In this document: piece by piece, positions 62,290 to 64,000 of the stretch | Layout of the letters: each line of letters begins with the position of its first letter | How positions within the stretch are numbered: the first letter of the stretch is position 1 | DNA from: Virgibacillus natechei | GTDB taxonomy: Bacteria; Bacillota; Bacilli; Bacillales; Amphibacillaceae | Direction of reading: 5' to 3' | Assembly (NCBI RefSeq): GCF_026013645.1 | Contig: NZ_CP110224.1 | Location: forward strand, 3,348,001 to 3,412,000 | Length of the DNA: 64,000 nt | Notes under the pieces: generated by a model | What the model saw: only the letters and a program-made list of their open reading frames with translations | What the model was told of the DNA's origin: nothing | Databases searched by the model: none | Made by a program: the position numbers and the translations under genes

Positions 62290-62462
62290 TCCTTTATACT
62301 ATTTTACAAAACTAAAAATACACTTAACTATTAATAGCTTAAATGATATTAATAATATTAGCAAAACATTTATGGGATTTATTGGAAATAATATTAAAAA
62401 TAAATTACTGACCACATAAGGGAAAACACTGTGGTAGGGTCAAAATTTTATACTTTCTTATC
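62290..62462. other. AT-rich spacer
   Basis: Promoter of the 61896 gene expected; nothing decisive is seen. Confidence 0.3.
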
Positions 62463-62513
62463 TTTTTTTAAACCGAGTAGGCGTAGCTATTACTGACTAC
62501 GCCTACTCGGTTA
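62463..62513 (-). terminator. strong terminator of the bacteriocin-like gene
   Basis: AACCGAGTAGGCGTAG and CTACGCCTACTCGGTT form a perfect 16-bp stem (62471-62512), followed by seven T on the minus strand. Confidence 0.9.
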
Positions 62514-62536
62514 GTGCAAATTAAGTACAAATTAAT

Positions 62537-62782
62537 TTACCATGCAGTAAGTCCTGATTCACCATTTTTGGAAATATAGCTTGAAATCCAAGCAAAACCT
62601 AGTGCTGCAATACTAGCTACAATGATTGCACCTGCACCTGTAGCAGCAATTAAAGCGATTGCTCTGCTCCATGTAAGTCCGCCATTAACCAGCCTCACAA
62701 GAATAGTAGAAATAGCTGCTACAGCTGGAGTAGAAATACCAAAGGTAAGGAAAGGTACGCAGCAGAAAACAACCAAGCGCAT
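62537..62782 (-). CDS. putative circular bacteriocin precursor (AS-48/uberolysin-like)
   Basis: An 81-residue hydrophobic protein. After a short leader (MRLVVFCCVPFLT) the region FGISTPAVAAISTILVRL.. to the end (..SKNGESGLTAW) follows the pattern of the AS-48 core: FGIPAAVAG at the start, a turn with paired Gly (NGGLTW vs AGGWVT), IALIAATGAGA vs IIAAVGSGG, an Ala-rich helix, a Lys/Gly segment, and C-terminal Ala-Trp (AS-48 ends IAW). Four or five short amphipathic helices and a C-terminal aromatic are typical of head-to-tail cyclised bacteriocins. Weak points: only GGGA upstream of ATG 62782, an in-frame TAA just before it, family C repeat directly upstream, and no maturation or immunity genes (SpoIIM/DUF95, ABC) in the window. 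A strong terminator follows. The gene may be an orphan or 5'-truncated. Confidence 0.65.
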   Translation of the reverse strand: MRLVVFCCVPFLTFGISTPAVAAISTILVRLVNGGLTWSRAIALIAATGAGAIIVASIAALGFAWISSYISKNGESGLTAW

Positions 62783-62835
62783 ATGTCCCAGTTTGAGGTT
62801 TTATTCCATGTTAAATTACGATACAACTATAATTT

Positions 62836-63112
62836 TTCAAGAACAAAAGCGCAATCGCCCGGTTAGCAACGTACAAACTGGAGCATTCCGCAATGAGATA
62901 AAGGAAACACGACGAACGAAGTGAGTCGATGTTGACTTTCACCACAAGGGTATAAGTGCGACTAAGCCTCTGGCGGAGCCAATCGGCAAGTCTTCTTTAT
63001 CGTAGTGGAGGAGTGTGAAGTTTGATAGTTGCTGGGCGCTGGAGCTGGACGTGGCTATTCCAGTGTATAAGTTATCCACAGCTTTTAAATTCTATAGTAC
63101 GCTATGCAATCA
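62836..63112 (+). repeat. family C repeat with DnaA box
   Basis: GAACAAAAGCGCAATCGCCC to GTACGCTATGCAA, closely matching 24403-24672. The DnaA box TTATCCACA lies at 63072-63080. Confidence 0.8.
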
Positions 63113-63155
63113 AAAAACAGATGACACATTTTCCATGCACCATCTGTTTCAGTTC
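63112..63155 (-). terminator. terminator of murA
   Basis: Minus strand AACAGATGG.. and ..TCATCTGTT pair around a partly paired loop, followed by TTTTGATTG. Confidence 0.7.
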
Positions 63156-63180
63156 TTATATTTATTATTGTTTTTATCGA

Positions 63181-64000
63181 TTACGATAATTCTGCTATAA
63201 TTTCATCATCTGCTTTTTCTACGTGTACAAACGGTTTTACTACATCCCCGTCATCATTAACGCGCGTTATATCTGCGCCTAATGCTGCTAATTTTTCTGC
63301 TAAATTAACATAACCACGGTCAAGATGCTTTAGTTCTGTAACGCGTGTGTAGCCATCTGCACGTAATCCAGCCAGAATTAATGCAGCCGCTGCACGTAAA
63401 TCTGTTGCAGCTACTTCAGCACCTTGTAATTCGCTAGGTCCCTCGATAATTACACTGCGTCCTTCAATTTTCATTTTCGCATTCATGCGACGGAATTCTT
63501 CTACATGCATAAAGCGGTTTTCAAAAACCGTCTCTGTAATGACACTCGTTCCATTTGCACTCAACATTAAAGCCATCATTTGTGATTGCATATCGGTTGG
63601 AAAGCCTGGATGCGGAAGTGTTTTAATATCGGTAGCTTGCAATTCTTTTGGCCCGATAACACGAACTCCTTCCCCTTCTTCTTTGATCGAAACATTCATT
63701 TCTTCTAGCTTCGAAATAACAGAGCGTAGATGTTCTGTTTCTACATTATCAATTAAAACATTTCCACCAGTAATCGCTGCAGCAACCATAAATGTTCCTG
63801 CTTCCACGCGGTCTGGAATAATTGGGTGTTCAATTCCTCTTAACTTTTCAACACCTTCTATGCGAATGGTTTCTGTTCCTGCTCCAACAATTTTAGCGCC
63901 CATTTTATTTAAGAAGTTTGCTAAATCCACTATTTCTGGTTCTTTCGCACAATTTTCGATGGTTGTTTTTCCATCTGCTAACGAAGCTGCCATCATGATA
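63181..64000 (-). CDS. murA: UDP-N-acetylglucosamine 1-carboxyvinyltransferase, partial (5' end beyond the window)
   Basis: The first committed step of peptidoglycan synthesis, joining phosphoenolpyruvate to UDP-GlcNAc. About 273 C-terminal residues of about 420 are present: [67 protein letters not shown] and [13 protein letters not shown] are all family landmarks. The fosfomycin-target Cys lies upstream, outside the window. In B. subtilis spoIID follows murA; here accessory DNA intervenes. Confidence 0.93.
   Translation of the reverse strand, partial: IMMAASLADGKTTIENCAKEPEIVDLANFLNKMGAKIVGAGTETIRIEGVEKLRGIEHPIIPDRVEAGTFMVAAAITGGNVLIDNVETEHLRSVISKLEEMNVSIKEEGEGVRVIGPKELQATDIKTLPHPGFPTDMQSQMMALMLSANGTSVITETVFENRFMHVEEFRRMNAKMKIEGRSVIIEGPSELQGAEVAATDLRAAAALILAGLRADGYTRVTELKHLDRGYVNLAEKLAALGADITRVNDDGDVVKPFVHVEKADDEIIAELS

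Noticed and set aside
1..64000. tRNA and rRNA genes
   Set aside because: No cloverleaf with GTTCRA-type T arms and no rRNA landmarks were noticed on either strand when reading by eye; a tRNAscan-SE run would be decisive.

Overview
The window reads as chromosome of a low-to-moderate GC, endospore-forming, probably halotolerant member of the Bacillaceae (Virgibacillus/Oceanobacillus/Lentibacillus type; inferred, not tested). The evidence is spoIID, spoIIQ and spoIIID, mbl-flhO-flhP-epuA-fabZ in the Bacillus order, comK, a TPP riboswitch ahead of thiYXZ, strong AGGAGG ribosome sites, very acidic exported proteins, and dense families of intergenic repeats.

Layout. 1-3.5 kb: nucleotide-sugar genes (ugd cut by the window edge, gtaB, and a divergent UDP-HexNAc-type dehydrogenase). 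3.8-12.1 kb: exported or membrane proteins (arylsulfotransferase, a coiled-coil repeat membrane protein, YeiH, a large S8 protease). 12.7-19.4 kb: Fur-box flavodoxin, dipeptidase, a split HipA-like kinase/HIRAN pair with a frameshift, and tagO. 19.5-22.4 kb: TPP-controlled thiYXZ. 22.4-24.4 kb: decayed genes, including phzF broken at an A9 tract. 24.9-28.9 kb: a subunit-c-like membrane protein, a two-gene threonine/serine exporter, zwf and a cyclase. 30.7-35.8 kb: an RND efflux operon with its TetR regulator and a palindromic operator. 35.8-47.1 kb: comK, then the cell-shape, flagellar and sporulation block, which also holds an orphan AimR-like receptor. 47.3-55.5 kb: a dpp/ykf-type peptide or muropeptide uptake operon broken up by repeats. 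56-63 kb: accessory DNA with a GH25-like lysin whose 3' end comes from an IS3-family element, an IS4-family remnant, small exported proteins and an apparent circular bacteriocin precursor. 63.2-64 kb: the 3' part of murA.

In B. subtilis murA and spoIID lie close together. Here about 16 kb (dpp operon, IS, lysin, bacteriocin) separates them, so that interval is the most accessory part of the window. The non-coding DNA is unusual. At least six repeat families (called A-F below) recur between genes. Several fold into hairpins whose arms differ between copies but still pair, one carries perfect DnaA boxes, and one overlaps the last codons of a gene. The best candidates for a little-known biological system are the orphan AS-48-like circular bacteriocin gene, the HIRAN plus HipA-type kinase pair, and the structured repeats.
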